Positions 24,181 through 31,787 of a stretch of 64,000 nucleotides of DNA are shown here, in pieces. The stretch is from NCBI GenBank assembly GCA_947165685.1, contig CAMVBK010000004.1, positions 1 to 64,000 on the forward strand, given 5' to 3'. This stretch comes from F23-D06 sp947165685. Its GTDB lineage: Bacteria > Bacteroidota > Bacteroidia > Bacteroidales > WCHB1-69. The notes beneath the pieces are model-generated. The model was not told the DNA's origin. It worked only from the letters and a program-made list of their open reading frames with translations, and made no database searches. The position numbers were made by a program, and so were the translations under genes. Position 1 is the first letter of the stretch; every line of letters starts with the position of its first letter.

Positions 24181-25158
24181 GTTCAATCCTTCTTCGACCA
24201 GCTTGGTGTAGAATTGTTTAATATCCAAGCCTTGGCTCTTCAATTGCGCAGGGATGATGCTCAAGGCGGTTTGTCCTGGTATTGTGTTGACCTCCAGGAA
24301 GTACGGTATGCGGGCTTCCTCATCGAGGATGAAATCGACTCGCACGATGCCCTTGCAGTCGAGCTGGCGGAACACGGTTTCGGAGTATTGGCGCACGAGT
24401 TCCTGCATGTCGGGGGCGATGTCGGCGGGGGTGATGAGGCTGTGGCCCACGTCGGTGTATTTGGCGTCGTAGTCGTAGAATTCGTTGTGGGCGACAATTT
24501 CGGTGATGCCGATCATTTGCACGTTGCCGTAAGCCGTTGTGACGCCGCAGGCCAGTTCTCGACCGTGGATCATCTTTTCCACAATCAATTGGTTGTCGTA
24601 TTTCAGTGCCTCCGTGAATGCCGCCTCCAGTTCCTCGCGACTGTGCACTTTCGTCACCCCAACGCTGGAGCCGGAGTTGCAGGATTTCACGAAGCAGGGG
24701 TAGCCGCAGACCTCCTCGATGCGCTCCACATCCATCGGGTCGCCGGCATAAAAATGCAAGGACGGCGCAATGGGGATGCCAAGTTGCGCTACAGCCAGAT
24801 TACAGTAGAACTTGTTGAATGTCAGTGCGGAAGGGAAAAAACCGCAGCCAGCATAACGCTGTCCGATCATCTCGAAGTAACTCTGCAGCTTGCCGTTCTC
24901 GCCGGGTGTGCCGTGGATGGCAATAAATGCCAGGTCGAAAGTGACCTTCTGCCCGTCAATGGTCAGGGAAAAATCGTTTTTGTCGATTTGGAAAATCCGA
25001 CCGTCTGAAGCTTGATAATGCCAGTCACGACCCTTGAAATGAATCAAATAGGGCTCGAACAATGTCTTGTCCAATTGTTGGAAAATGTTGTCGCCAGACC
25101 GCAGGGACACCTCGTATTCGCCTGAGTCCCCGCCCGCTATTACTGCAATTTTATACAT
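24175..25158 (-). CDS. ddl: D-alanine--D-alanine ligase
   Basis: 327 residues. ATP-grasp ligase with the Ddl hallmarks: N-terminal AVIAGGDSGEYEVSLRSG, HGTPGENG, SCNSGSSVGVTKV, EKMIHGRELACGV and the Mg-binding end VDFILDEEARIPYFLEVNTIPGQT. It joins two D-alanines for the peptidoglycan stem peptide in the cytoplasm. It lies just upstream of the GH73/M23 operon on the same strand but is separated by a hairpin. Own promoter at 25185-25192. Confidence 0.95.
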   Translation of the reverse strand: MYKIAVIAGGDSGEYEVSLRSGDNIFQQLDKTLFEPYLIHFKGRDWHYQASDGRIFQIDKNDFSLTIDGQKVTFDLAFIAIHGTPGENGKLQSYFEMIGQRYAGCGFFPSALTFNKFYCNLAVAQLGIPIAPSLHFYAGDPMDVERIEEVCGYPCFVKSCNSGSSVGVTKVHSREELEAAFTEALKYDNQLIVEKMIHGRELACGVTTAYGNVQMIGITEIVAHNEFYDYDAKYTDVGHSLITPADIAPDMQELVRQYSETVFRQLDCKGIVRVDFILDEEARIPYFLEVNTIPGQTALSIIPAQLKSQGLDIKQFYTKLVEEGLNS

Positions 25159-25184
25159 AGTTATTCCAAAATATATACAAATGG

Positions 25185-25192
25185 CAAATATA
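25185..25192 (-). promoter_or_regulatory. -7 box TATATTTG of ddl
   Basis: Exact TAnnTTTG on the minus strand, 27 bases upstream of the ddl ATG. Confidence 0.6.
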
Positions 25193-25347
25193 GTGTTATT
25201 TCAGGAGGCATCCTGCTTTTGGAAAATTGTTTTTTAACAGCAAAATGTGTATTATTCCGTGTATGTCGCGCCGTCTTTCTTGCGTTTGGCGGTATGGGAT
25301 ATTTAGTTGAATAATGCGGGCAAAAACAGCGGATTGAGAATTTTGTG

Positions 25348-25355
25348 TATCTTTG
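25348..25355 (+). promoter_or_regulatory. -7 box TATCTTTG of the flippase-like operon
   Basis: Exact TAnnTTTG 30 bases upstream of the ATG at 25385. Confidence 0.65.
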
Positions 25356-25384
25356 CCGTTTGTTTTTTAAAGATGTAGGCATCA

Positions 25385-26455
25385 ATGGAAAAACTGAAGA
25401 AAATATTACCGGATATTCTCAAGATGATTCTTTTCGTAGGTTTGGGAATATTGTTTATCTGGTTGTCAATCAAGGATTTGAGCAAAGATGACATTCAGAT
25501 GATTTTCTCCTCCATGGCTTTGGTCAACAATCCTCGCGGGTGGCTTTTCATTTCCCTTTCCGTGTTGGCCATAGTGGCTGCCGACCTCATCCGTGCGGAA
25601 CGGGCGCGGCTTCTGCTCAATTCCATTCACTACAAGCCTCGCTTTTCCATGATGTTCTACTCGGTGATGGTCTGCTATATCGCCAACCTTGCTCTGCCGC
25701 GGCTCGGCGAGATCCTGCGATGCTCTTTTCTGCAGCGCTACGAGAATGTGCCGTTCCAGAAGTCGCTCGGGACGGTCATATTGGAACGCGCCGTCGATGT
25801 GGTTTGTTGGCTCTTCCTGCTCGTCATCGCCCTGTTTTTGAACAATGGCCTGCTGTCAAGGCTGATAGTTGATCAAAGTACGCAGATGACCTTGCAGCAG
25901 TGGTTTGAGGCGAAGGGTCTCAGCTATTTGGGTAACTACCTGCTATACATTGTTTTGGCTGTTATCGTTTTGCTGATCGTGCTCGTCCGTGCCACCCGTT
26001 TTTGGTGGCAGAAGAAGCCCGCTCTCGTGAAGGTGGCCGACTTCTTCAAGGGCATTTGGCGCGGTTTCATTTCCATCAAGGATCTTCCGAATCCTTGGTA
26101 TTTCGTCTTGTGGACGGTCGCCATGTGGATTTGCTACTATTTCGGGGTCTATTTCTTCTTCCATGCCCTTCCGTATCTGCAGCATATCGGCTTTGGCGCA
26201 GCGTTCACGGTGCTGATATTTGGTACTATCGCCTTCATGATTTCGCAAGGCGGGCTGGGCGCCTACCCGCTCATCACGGCCGGCATTGTCATGCTCTACG
26301 GCATCTCCTATACGCAGGGGCTTGCTGCCGGCTGGATTGGCTGGATTCTGCAAACTGCCGTTTCGTTGGTACTTGGTTTATTCTCCTTGGTCGTCACTTC
26401 TTTCTACAAGCGTCATGATGCGGCGCAAGAAACCGTGGAACATGGGCAAGATTGA
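25385..26455 (+). CDS. flippase-like integral membrane protein (LPG synthase TM region family)
   Basis: 356 residues with about eight membrane segments. Family blocks of PF03706 are visible: LIRAERARLLL, NLALPRLGEILRCSFLQRYE, TVILERAVDVVCWL, and IAFMISQGGLGAYPLI. Members resemble the membrane part of lysyl-phosphatidylglycerol synthase and are thought to move lipids or lipid-linked sugars. There is no aminoacyl-transfer domain. It heads a three-gene rightward operon; the next gene begins inside its last codons. Confidence 0.85.
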   Translation: MEKLKKILPDILKMILFVGLGILFIWLSIKDLSKDDIQMIFSSMALVNNPRGWLFISLSVLAIVAADLIRAERARLLLNSIHYKPRFSMMFYSVMVCYIANLALPRLGEILRCSFLQRYENVPFQKSLGTVILERAVDVVCWLFLLVIALFLNNGLLSRLIVDQSTQMTLQQWFEAKGLSYLGNYLLYIVLAVIVLLIVLVRATRFWWQKKPALVKVADFFKGIWRGFISIKDLPNPWYFVLWTVAMWICYYFGVYFFFHALPYLQHIGFGAAFTVLIFGTIAFMISQGGLGAYPLITAGIVMLYGISYTQGLAAGWIGWILQTAVSLVLGLFSLVVTSFYKRHDAAQETVEHGQD

Positions 26456-26930
26456 CCATCAAATAGAGGAAAAGATTGTCGCGAGGGATTTTTTCCTTCA
26501 CTATGACATTAAACGGCACGGCCAAAGGGTTGTCTTTACCAATGGCTGTTTCGATGTGCTCCACTTCGGGCACGTGCATTATCTGGCTCAAGCCAGGCAG
26601 TTGGGCGACCTACTAGTGGTCGGGCTCAACAGCGACGACTCCGTCCGGCGGCTGAAAGGCCCTTCGCGGCCGATAAACGGGGAAAGAGAGCGCGCTTACG
26701 TTTTGGCTGCCCTCGCGTGCGTGGATTTTGTGGTGGTCTTTGGCGAGGACACCCCGCAGGAACTCATCGAGACTGTGCGCCCCGATGTGCTGGTCAAAGG
26801 CGGGGATTACGAGATCGCCAACATTGTCGGGGCCGATTTTGTGACGGAAAATGGAGGTGTCGTTACGACCATTCCCTTCGTGGAAGGTTTCTCCTCTACT
26901 CAAATTATAGAAAAGTTAAATACCAAATAA
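26442..26930 (+). CDS. heptose-1-phosphate adenylyltransferase-like nucleotidyltransferase
   Basis: 162 residues from ATG 26442, overlapping the upstream gene by 14 bases; this start gives the standard family length. The nucleotidyltransferase motif TNGCFDVLHFGHVHYL and GLNSDDSVRRLKGPSRPI identify the RfaE domain II / HldE C-terminal family, which activates D-glycero-beta-D-manno-heptose 1-phosphate with ATP for lipopolysaccharide or glycan synthesis. The kinase half is not in the window. Neighbours are envelope genes. Confidence 0.88.
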   Translation: MGKIDHQIEEKIVARDFFLHYDIKRHGQRVVFTNGCFDVLHFGHVHYLAQARQLGDLLVVGLNSDDSVRRLKGPSRPINGERERAYVLAALACVDFVVVFGEDTPQELIETVRPDVLVKGGDYEIANIVGADFVTENGGVVTTIPFVEGFSSTQIIEKLNTK

Positions 26931-27985
26931 TGAGAAAGTTACATATTGCTATACTGATGTTTTTTGTCGCTTCCGTGACGGCGCAAAACGTGGATGTCAC
27001 TTCTTTTTCCCAGAATATCGTGCTGGCCGATTCGCAGGCCGTACCGAAGGCCGTGGTGCGACAATTAGCCTCATATCCTTCTGTATCAGAGCTATATGAG
27101 ATTCCTGCGTATGGGTTATATCAGCAATACTGGGATACGGTCCATCTTCGTAGCCGGATGCTGGAGATTCCTTTCTCCAACGACCGCTTGATGCTGATGT
27201 TGGTACAGGATGCCAACAATCCGTTCGTGATGCCGTGCCAATTCGACAAGGTGCGGTTGGCCTATGGTGAGACAAAAAATGGCGGCTTCCATCCTGGTAT
27301 CGATTTGAAGACGGAATCACAGACCCTTGTCAAAAGTTGCTTCGACGGTGTGGTGCGTATGGCAAGGGACTACGGTGACTATGGCTCCACGGTGGTGGTG
27401 CGCCACTACAATGGTTTGGAGACTGTATATGCTCATCTCGACAAACTGTGTGTGAAACCCAATCAAATGGTGAAGGCCGGTCAAGTGGTTGGGCAGACTG
27501 GTACCACTGGCAACACCAAAGAGTGCGTTCTGCACTTTGAAACCCGTTTCATGAACGAATGTTTTGATCCGGAACTGGTCATTGACTTTGAGGAGGAGGA
27601 TGTGTTGCAGAACAACATGGCACTGATGTCTCGCGACTTCAACATTTTGCCATTGGATGCGGTGGGTGCTTGGAAGCCTGTTGCCCCCAAGCCAAAGGCC
27701 GCAGCACCGGAAATCAAGCCAGAGCTGGCACCGGTGGGGAAACCCCAACCGTCATCTCCGAGCGTCGTTCCCGGAGCGCAAGCGTCCGAGGTCGTTGAGC
27801 AAACAGCCCCCAAAGTCCAGCCACAGCCACAATCCTCCGAAGCTGTTTACCATACGGTTGCCGCTGGTGAAAATCTTTACCGCATTTCCTTAAAGTACAA
27901 TACAACAGTTGATAAAATACTGAAGCTCAACAATCTTAAGAATGCCGACATGATTGTAGAAGGGCAAAAACTACGGGTAAAATAA
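26930..27985 (+). CDS. M23 peptidase-like protein with LysM, catalytic His replaced
   Basis: 351 residues from ATG 26930 (overlaps the preceding stop as TAATG). Signal peptide to about residue 19, M23 domain at about 110-220 and a C-terminal LysM at about 305-350 (HTVAAGENLYRISLKYNTTVDKILKLN) after a Pro-rich linker. The zinc ligands His121 and Asp125 (HPGID) and His202 are present, but the HxH motif reads V-L-H: Val200 stands where the general-base histidine belongs. It is probably a peptidoglycan-binding or regulatory protein rather than an active enzyme. Confidence 0.85.
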   Translation: MRKLHIAILMFFVASVTAQNVDVTSFSQNIVLADSQAVPKAVVRQLASYPSVSELYEIPAYGLYQQYWDTVHLRSRMLEIPFSNDRLMLMLVQDANNPFVMPCQFDKVRLAYGETKNGGFHPGIDLKTESQTLVKSCFDGVVRMARDYGDYGSTVVVRHYNGLETVYAHLDKLCVKPNQMVKAGQVVGQTGTTGNTKECVLHFETRFMNECFDPELVIDFEEEDVLQNNMALMSRDFNILPLDAVGAWKPVAPKPKAAAPEIKPELAPVGKPQPSSPSVVPGAQASEVVEQTAPKVQPQPQSSEAVYHTVAAGENLYRISLKYNTTVDKILKLNNLKNADMIVEGQKLRVK

Positions 27986-27986
27986 A

Positions 27987-28012
27987 GCAGAAGCATAGTT
28001 ACGTGCCTCTGC
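27987..28012. terminator. hairpin between convergent genes
   Basis: Nine-base stem GCAGAAGCA / TGCCTCTGC with one mismatch and an 8-base loop, between the 3' ends of the rightward LysM gene and the leftward transporter gene. It could stop transcription from both sides. No T-run. Confidence 0.35.
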
Positions 28013-28040
28013 GTGGGAATGAATTCTGTTAGCGGATACC

Positions 28041-29315
28041 CTATTCCGTAATCGTTTCTTTTTCCTTAAACGCAAAGATGAACGCCACTGCGACCACAAG
28101 GGCGTAGGCGGCGAAGATGTACCACGATGTGGACCAGCCCTGTATGATAGAGGCCGGTTCCGCGTGGTTCTTCAAGGGTGTGAAGACGTAGTGGTTGAGG
28201 ACGGCTTGTGCCGCGAAAGTGCCGAGGGTGGCACCTATACCGTTGGTCATCAGCATGAAGAGCCCTTGCGCCGAGGCTCGGATGGAGGGGTCGGTCTGCT
28301 GGTCCACGAAGAGCGATCCGCTGATGTTGAAGAAATCAAAGGCCACGCCATAGACAATGCAGGAGAGGATGAAAAGCCACACGCCCGGTCCGGGGTTGCC
28401 GAGGCCGAAGAAGCCGAAGCGAAGCACCCAGGCGAACATGGCGATTAGCATCACTTTTTTAATGCCGAACCGCTTCAGGAAGAAAGGAATCAGCAGAATG
28501 CACAGCGTTTCAGAGATTTGCGACAGCGAAATGAGCATGTTGGCATGCTTTACTCCGAACGTGTCGGCATATTCCGGAATGTGGCCGAAACTGTGAAGGA
28601 ACGGGTTGGCAAAGCCGTTGGTGATTTGCAAGGAGACCCCCAAGAACATCGAAAAGAAGAAAAAGACCGCCATTCGTCTGTCCTTGAAGAGTTTGAATGC
28701 TTGCAGACCGAACATGTCTGCCACAGAGGTGACTTTTCCGTCGTTATTGCTGTTGCATTTCGGCAGCGTGAAGGCATACAGTCCCAAAAGCAGGCCGATA
28801 CCGCCGCTGGTCACGAACTGGCTGGCAGTTGCCTGGAAACCCAAAAGATCGACGCACCACATGGAGATGATGAAGCCGATGGTGCCGAACACGCGGATGG
28901 GCGGAAAGTGCTTCACCCGGTCGAGGTTGGCCAGCTCCAATGCATTGTAAGCCACAGAGTTGGATAGTGCGATGGTGGGCATGTAGAAGGCCACGCCGAT
29001 GGTGTAGAGGGTGAAAAGCGGTCCGAATTGCACGGTGTCGCCTGCCCCCAGGCCGTAAAGACCGGCACAAATCATGGCCGCTCCGGAGATAAGGTGACTG
29101 ATACCCAGTACCTTTTGGGCTTGTATCCATCGGTCGGCGATGATGCCTAATATGGCAGGCATGAAGATGGAGACAATGCCTTGTATGGAATAGAAGATGC
29201 CGATTTGTCGTCCCAGTCCGTGTGTGGCTAAATAAGTGCCCATGCAGGTGAGATAGGCTCCCCAGACGGCGAACTGGAGAAAATTCATGAGAATGAGTCT
29301 GAATTTTACGTTCAT
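28041..29315 (-). CDS. MFS nucleoside transporter, NupG-like
   Basis: 424 residues from ATG 29315, with twelve predicted membrane segments. The start (MNFLQFAVWGAYLTCMGTYL) and the loop IRVFGTIGFIISMW are characteristic of the nucleoside:H+ symporter family (NupG/XapB), common in Bacteroidota. It probably imports nucleosides by proton symport at the inner membrane. A short repeat array lies just before it, so the 9-codon upstream extension inside that AT-rich stretch is not used here. Confidence 0.83.
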   Translation of the reverse strand: MNVKFRLILMNFLQFAVWGAYLTCMGTYLATHGLGRQIGIFYSIQGIVSIFMPAILGIIADRWIQAQKVLGISHLISGAAMICAGLYGLGAGDTVQFGPLFTLYTIGVAFYMPTIALSNSVAYNALELANLDRVKHFPPIRVFGTIGFIISMWCVDLLGFQATASQFVTSGGIGLLLGLYAFTLPKCNSNNDGKVTSVADMFGLQAFKLFKDRRMAVFFFFSMFLGVSLQITNGFANPFLHSFGHIPEYADTFGVKHANMLISLSQISETLCILLIPFFLKRFGIKKVMLIAMFAWVLRFGFFGLGNPGPGVWLFILSCIVYGVAFDFFNISGSLFVDQQTDPSIRASAQGLFMLMTNGIGATLGTFAAQAVLNHYVFTPLKNHAEPASIIQGWSTSWYIFAAYALVVAVAFIFAFKEKETITE

Positions 29316-29337
29316 ATTATTATTATATTGAATAATC

Positions 29338-29393
29338 GTCAATAGTCATAGTCAAAGTCAATAGTCATAGTCAAAGTCAATAGTCATAGTTCA
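29338..29393. repeat. 19-base tandem repeat after the FAH-family gene
   Basis: Units of AATAGTCATAGTCAAAGTC at 29341-29359 and 29360-29378 followed by a partial third. It lies 5 bases beyond the stop codon of the leftward FAH gene and shares the TAGTCATAG core of the array at 14651. Confidence 0.85.
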
Positions 29394-29398
29394 CGACC

Positions 29399-30010
29399 TC
29401 ACTTCACCTTGAAATCAAAGAGGCATTTCCCTTCGAGGAAACCTTGTAGGTGGTCATTGAGGTGCACCGGGCCTACACCGACGGGCGTGCCGGTGAACAG
29501 AATGTCGCCCATTTTCAATGTGATGAAGCGGGAAACGTAGGCGATGAGTGTGTCGATAGGGAATAACATGTCTCGGGTGTGCCCTTCTTGCACTTTTTCG
29601 CCATTGAGCAGAAGGTGGAAATGGAGGTCCTGTGGGTCGGGGAGTTGCGATTTCGGGATAAAATCGCCCACCACGGCGGATCCGTCGAAGGCTTTGGCAA
29701 TCTCCCATGGCTCGCCTTCTGCCATGCACTTGCGTTGGAGGTCGCGGGCGGTGAAATCCACCCCGAGTCCGATTTCGTCATAATACTTGTGAGCGAACTT
29801 CTCTGAGATGCATTTTCCTAACCGATTGATTTTCACAATAATTTCGGTCTCATAGTGAACTTCGTCCGAGAAGTCGGGGAGGAAAAATGGGCGGTTGCAG
29901 CGGGTGATGGCAGACTCTGGTTTGAGGAAAAAGACAGGTTTAGTAGGCACTGCATTATGCAGTTCCGCCGCGTGCGCCGCGTAGTTCCGTCCGATGCAGA
30001 TGAATTTCAT
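29399..30010 (-). CDS. fumarylacetoacetate hydrolase family enzyme
   Basis: 203 residues, the short form of the family. Characteristic blocks: CIGRNYAAHAAE, VFFLKPESAI, metal-binding VHYETEIIVKI, GVDFTARDLQ, and ILFTGTPVGVGP. Such proteins act as oxaloacetate tautomerase/acylpyruvate hydrolase or related C-C hydrolases on 2,4-diketo acids; the substrate here cannot be decided. Cytoplasmic. Separated by 5 bases from the barrel protein gene upstream on the same strand. Confidence 0.87.
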   Translation of the reverse strand: MKFICIGRNYAAHAAELHNAVPTKPVFFLKPESAITRCNRPFFLPDFSDEVHYETEIIVKINRLGKCISEKFAHKYYDEIGLGVDFTARDLQRKCMAEGEPWEIAKAFDGSAVVGDFIPKSQLPDPQDLHFHLLLNGEKVQEGHTRDMLFPIDTLIAYVSRFITLKMGDILFTGTPVGVGPVHLNDHLQGFLEGKCLFDFKVK

Positions 30011-30015
30011 ACGGC

Positions 30016-30789
30016 TTAGAAGAAGTTGATGTTCAGGGCGATTTCCACATAGCCGAGGTTGGCGCGCTGGTCCACGTGGGTCAGTCCGTTTTGGGCTTTG
30101 CCCTTGCCTTTGAAATAGTTGGTGACCCCTTGCACGTAGTTGATCATCACTCCCGCGCGCATGGTTGGCGTGACCGCGTATTCGAAGCCGACACCCGCGA
30201 TGAAAGATTCTTTAAGCAGGGCGGCCTCCTGCGAATCTTTTTTCTCCCGCGACCACAATTCATCCCCCAGCAAGTAGCTGTCTTCCTGGGTGGCTTTTAG
30301 GTTAAAACTGTGCATCAGACCGAGATTCCCGCAGACGTAGAAGTTGTTGATGGAGTTCGTCTTCATCGTGATCATGGTCGGGATGGTGAGGTATATGGAG
30401 CGGTAGGTGCGTTGGGTCTGTGTGCTGTCGGCGATGCCCAGACTTCCTACGGGGATATTGTCGAGGAAGCGCATCTTGCCGCCACAGTGCTCCACGAACA
30501 ATCCGGTGGAGAAGTAGAAGTTCTTCCGGGGGGTGAGGTTGACGTTGAGGTTGACGCCATAGCGCATGCCCATGACGATGCCGTCTTTTTCATAGCCGAC
30601 GGTGTGGTCGTACATCCAATCGAAGGCAGGCGCGAAGGTGACGCCGAAGTTGAGCCGCGATCCGAAGCCGGGGTCTTTGAGGTAGGTGGCGGATGGGCGT
30701 CCGGCTTTCGGGACGACGGTCTCCTGTGCGTAAACGCTGCCCCAAAGGGTTGTCAATAATATTGTGGACAACAAAAGGATTTTTTTCAT
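30016..30789 (-). CDS. outer-membrane beta-barrel protein, PorT-like
   Basis: 257 residues. A signal peptide (MKKILLLSTILLTTLWGSVYAQ) is followed by alternating strands typical of the small Bacteroidota barrel family (outer-membrane beta-barrel domain, PorT-like): GFGSRLNFGVTFAPAF, FYFSTGLFVEHCGG, and a terminal aromatic NINFF. Probably inserted in the outer membrane; function unknown. It shares an operon with the FAH gene, which does not help to define a role. Confidence 0.75.
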   Translation of the reverse strand: MKKILLLSTILLTTLWGSVYAQETVVPKAGRPSATYLKDPGFGSRLNFGVTFAPAFDWMYDHTVGYEKDGIVMGMRYGVNLNVNLTPRKNFYFSTGLFVEHCGGKMRFLDNIPVGSLGIADSTQTQRTYRSIYLTIPTMITMKTNSINNFYVCGNLGLMHSFNLKATQEDSYLLGDELWSREKKDSQEAALLKESFIAGVGFEYAVTPTMRAGVMINYVQGVTNYFKGKGKAQNGLTHVDQRANLGYVEIALNINFF

Positions 30790-30876
30790 AATGGTATCAC
30801 TTTTAAATTCAACTGCTATAATTTTTCAAAAAGGGTGATTGTGCGGACTTTTTTTGCCGGAGAGAAATGGATTCTG

Positions 30877-31719
30877 TCAGATTCGTTTGAATTTTGCTGC
30901 CACCCACTTGTCTTTCGCCTTGTGATCTTCATATCGGAGCCCGTTTTGGGCGCAGCAGTAGCGCAGGGCGGGCAGGTCCTCTTCGTAGAAGCCGCTCAGG
31001 AAGAGCAAAGCCTCGTCGTTCATGCATTGCACGTAAGCGGGAATGTCTTGGAGCAGGATGTTGCGGTTGATGTTGGCGAGGATGACATCGTAGCGGTCGT
31101 TGCCCAGCAGCGATGCGTCGCCGAGCAGCACTTTCAGGTTGTCGCAGTGGTTGTGTTGCGCGTTTTCCACGCCGTTGCGGTAGGCCCATTCGTCGTTGTC
31201 GATGGCGGTGACGGGGATGGCCCCTTTCATGTAGGCGAGGATGGCCAGCACGCCCGTGCCCGCGCCCATGTCGAGCACTGCCTTGCCGCACACGTCCGTC
31301 TCCAACAGGTAGGAGACCATTTGCGCGGTGGTGGCATGATGCGCCGTCCCGAACGACATTTTGGGTTCGATCACGATTTCATAGTCCACGTCCGGACGTG
31401 CCGGATGAAACGGGGCGCGGATGTAGCACTTGCCGTCGATCAGCACCGGCTCGTAGTTGGCCTCCCAGGCGGCGTTCCAGTCCTTGTCCTCCATCGGGGT
31501 CACGGAGTAGGCGACCTTCACTTCGGGGAACTCCGGATTCTCCAGCATGTCTTTGAACACGTCTTCCCGGTAGTCTTTCTCCGGAATGTAGCACAGCAGT
31601 TCCTCTTCGCTGTCGCCGTCCATGAAACTGTCGCATCCGGCATCCGCCATCAGCGAGGTATAGACCTCCTTCCACGGGTCGGCCGGGGTGATTTTCAACT
31701 TGATTTCGAGGTACTTCAT
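30877..31719 (-). CDS. prmA: ribosomal protein L11 methyltransferase
   Basis: 280 residues from ATG 31719. The frame stays open further upstream, but homology to PrmA begins at MKYLEIKLKITPADPWKEV. The SAM-binding motif VLDMGAGTGVLAI is at about 150, the substrate-binding NIN motif in ILANINRN near 215, and the entry region FGTAHHATTAQM ahead of the Rossmann core is typical. It trimethylates ribosomal protein L11 in the cytoplasm. Confidence 0.92.
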   Translation of the reverse strand: MKYLEIKLKITPADPWKEVYTSLMADAGCDSFMDGDSEEELLCYIPEKDYREDVFKDMLENPEFPEVKVAYSVTPMEDKDWNAAWEANYEPVLIDGKCYIRAPFHPARPDVDYEIVIEPKMSFGTAHHATTAQMVSYLLETDVCGKAVLDMGAGTGVLAILAYMKGAIPVTAIDNDEWAYRNGVENAQHNHCDNLKVLLGDASLLGNDRYDVILANINRNILLQDIPAYVQCMNDEALLFLSGFYEEDLPALRYCCAQNGLRYEDHKAKDKWVAAKFKRI

Positions 31720-31787
31720 AAGGGTTTCAAGTTTCAGGTTTATAGTAGAGACACAAAATTTTGCGTCTCTACATTCATGTCTTAAGT

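Noticed and set aside
26717..26929. Upstream extension of the M23/LysM gene
   Set aside because: It would lie inside the nucleotidyltransferase gene in another frame; the ATG at 26930 gives a proper signal peptide.
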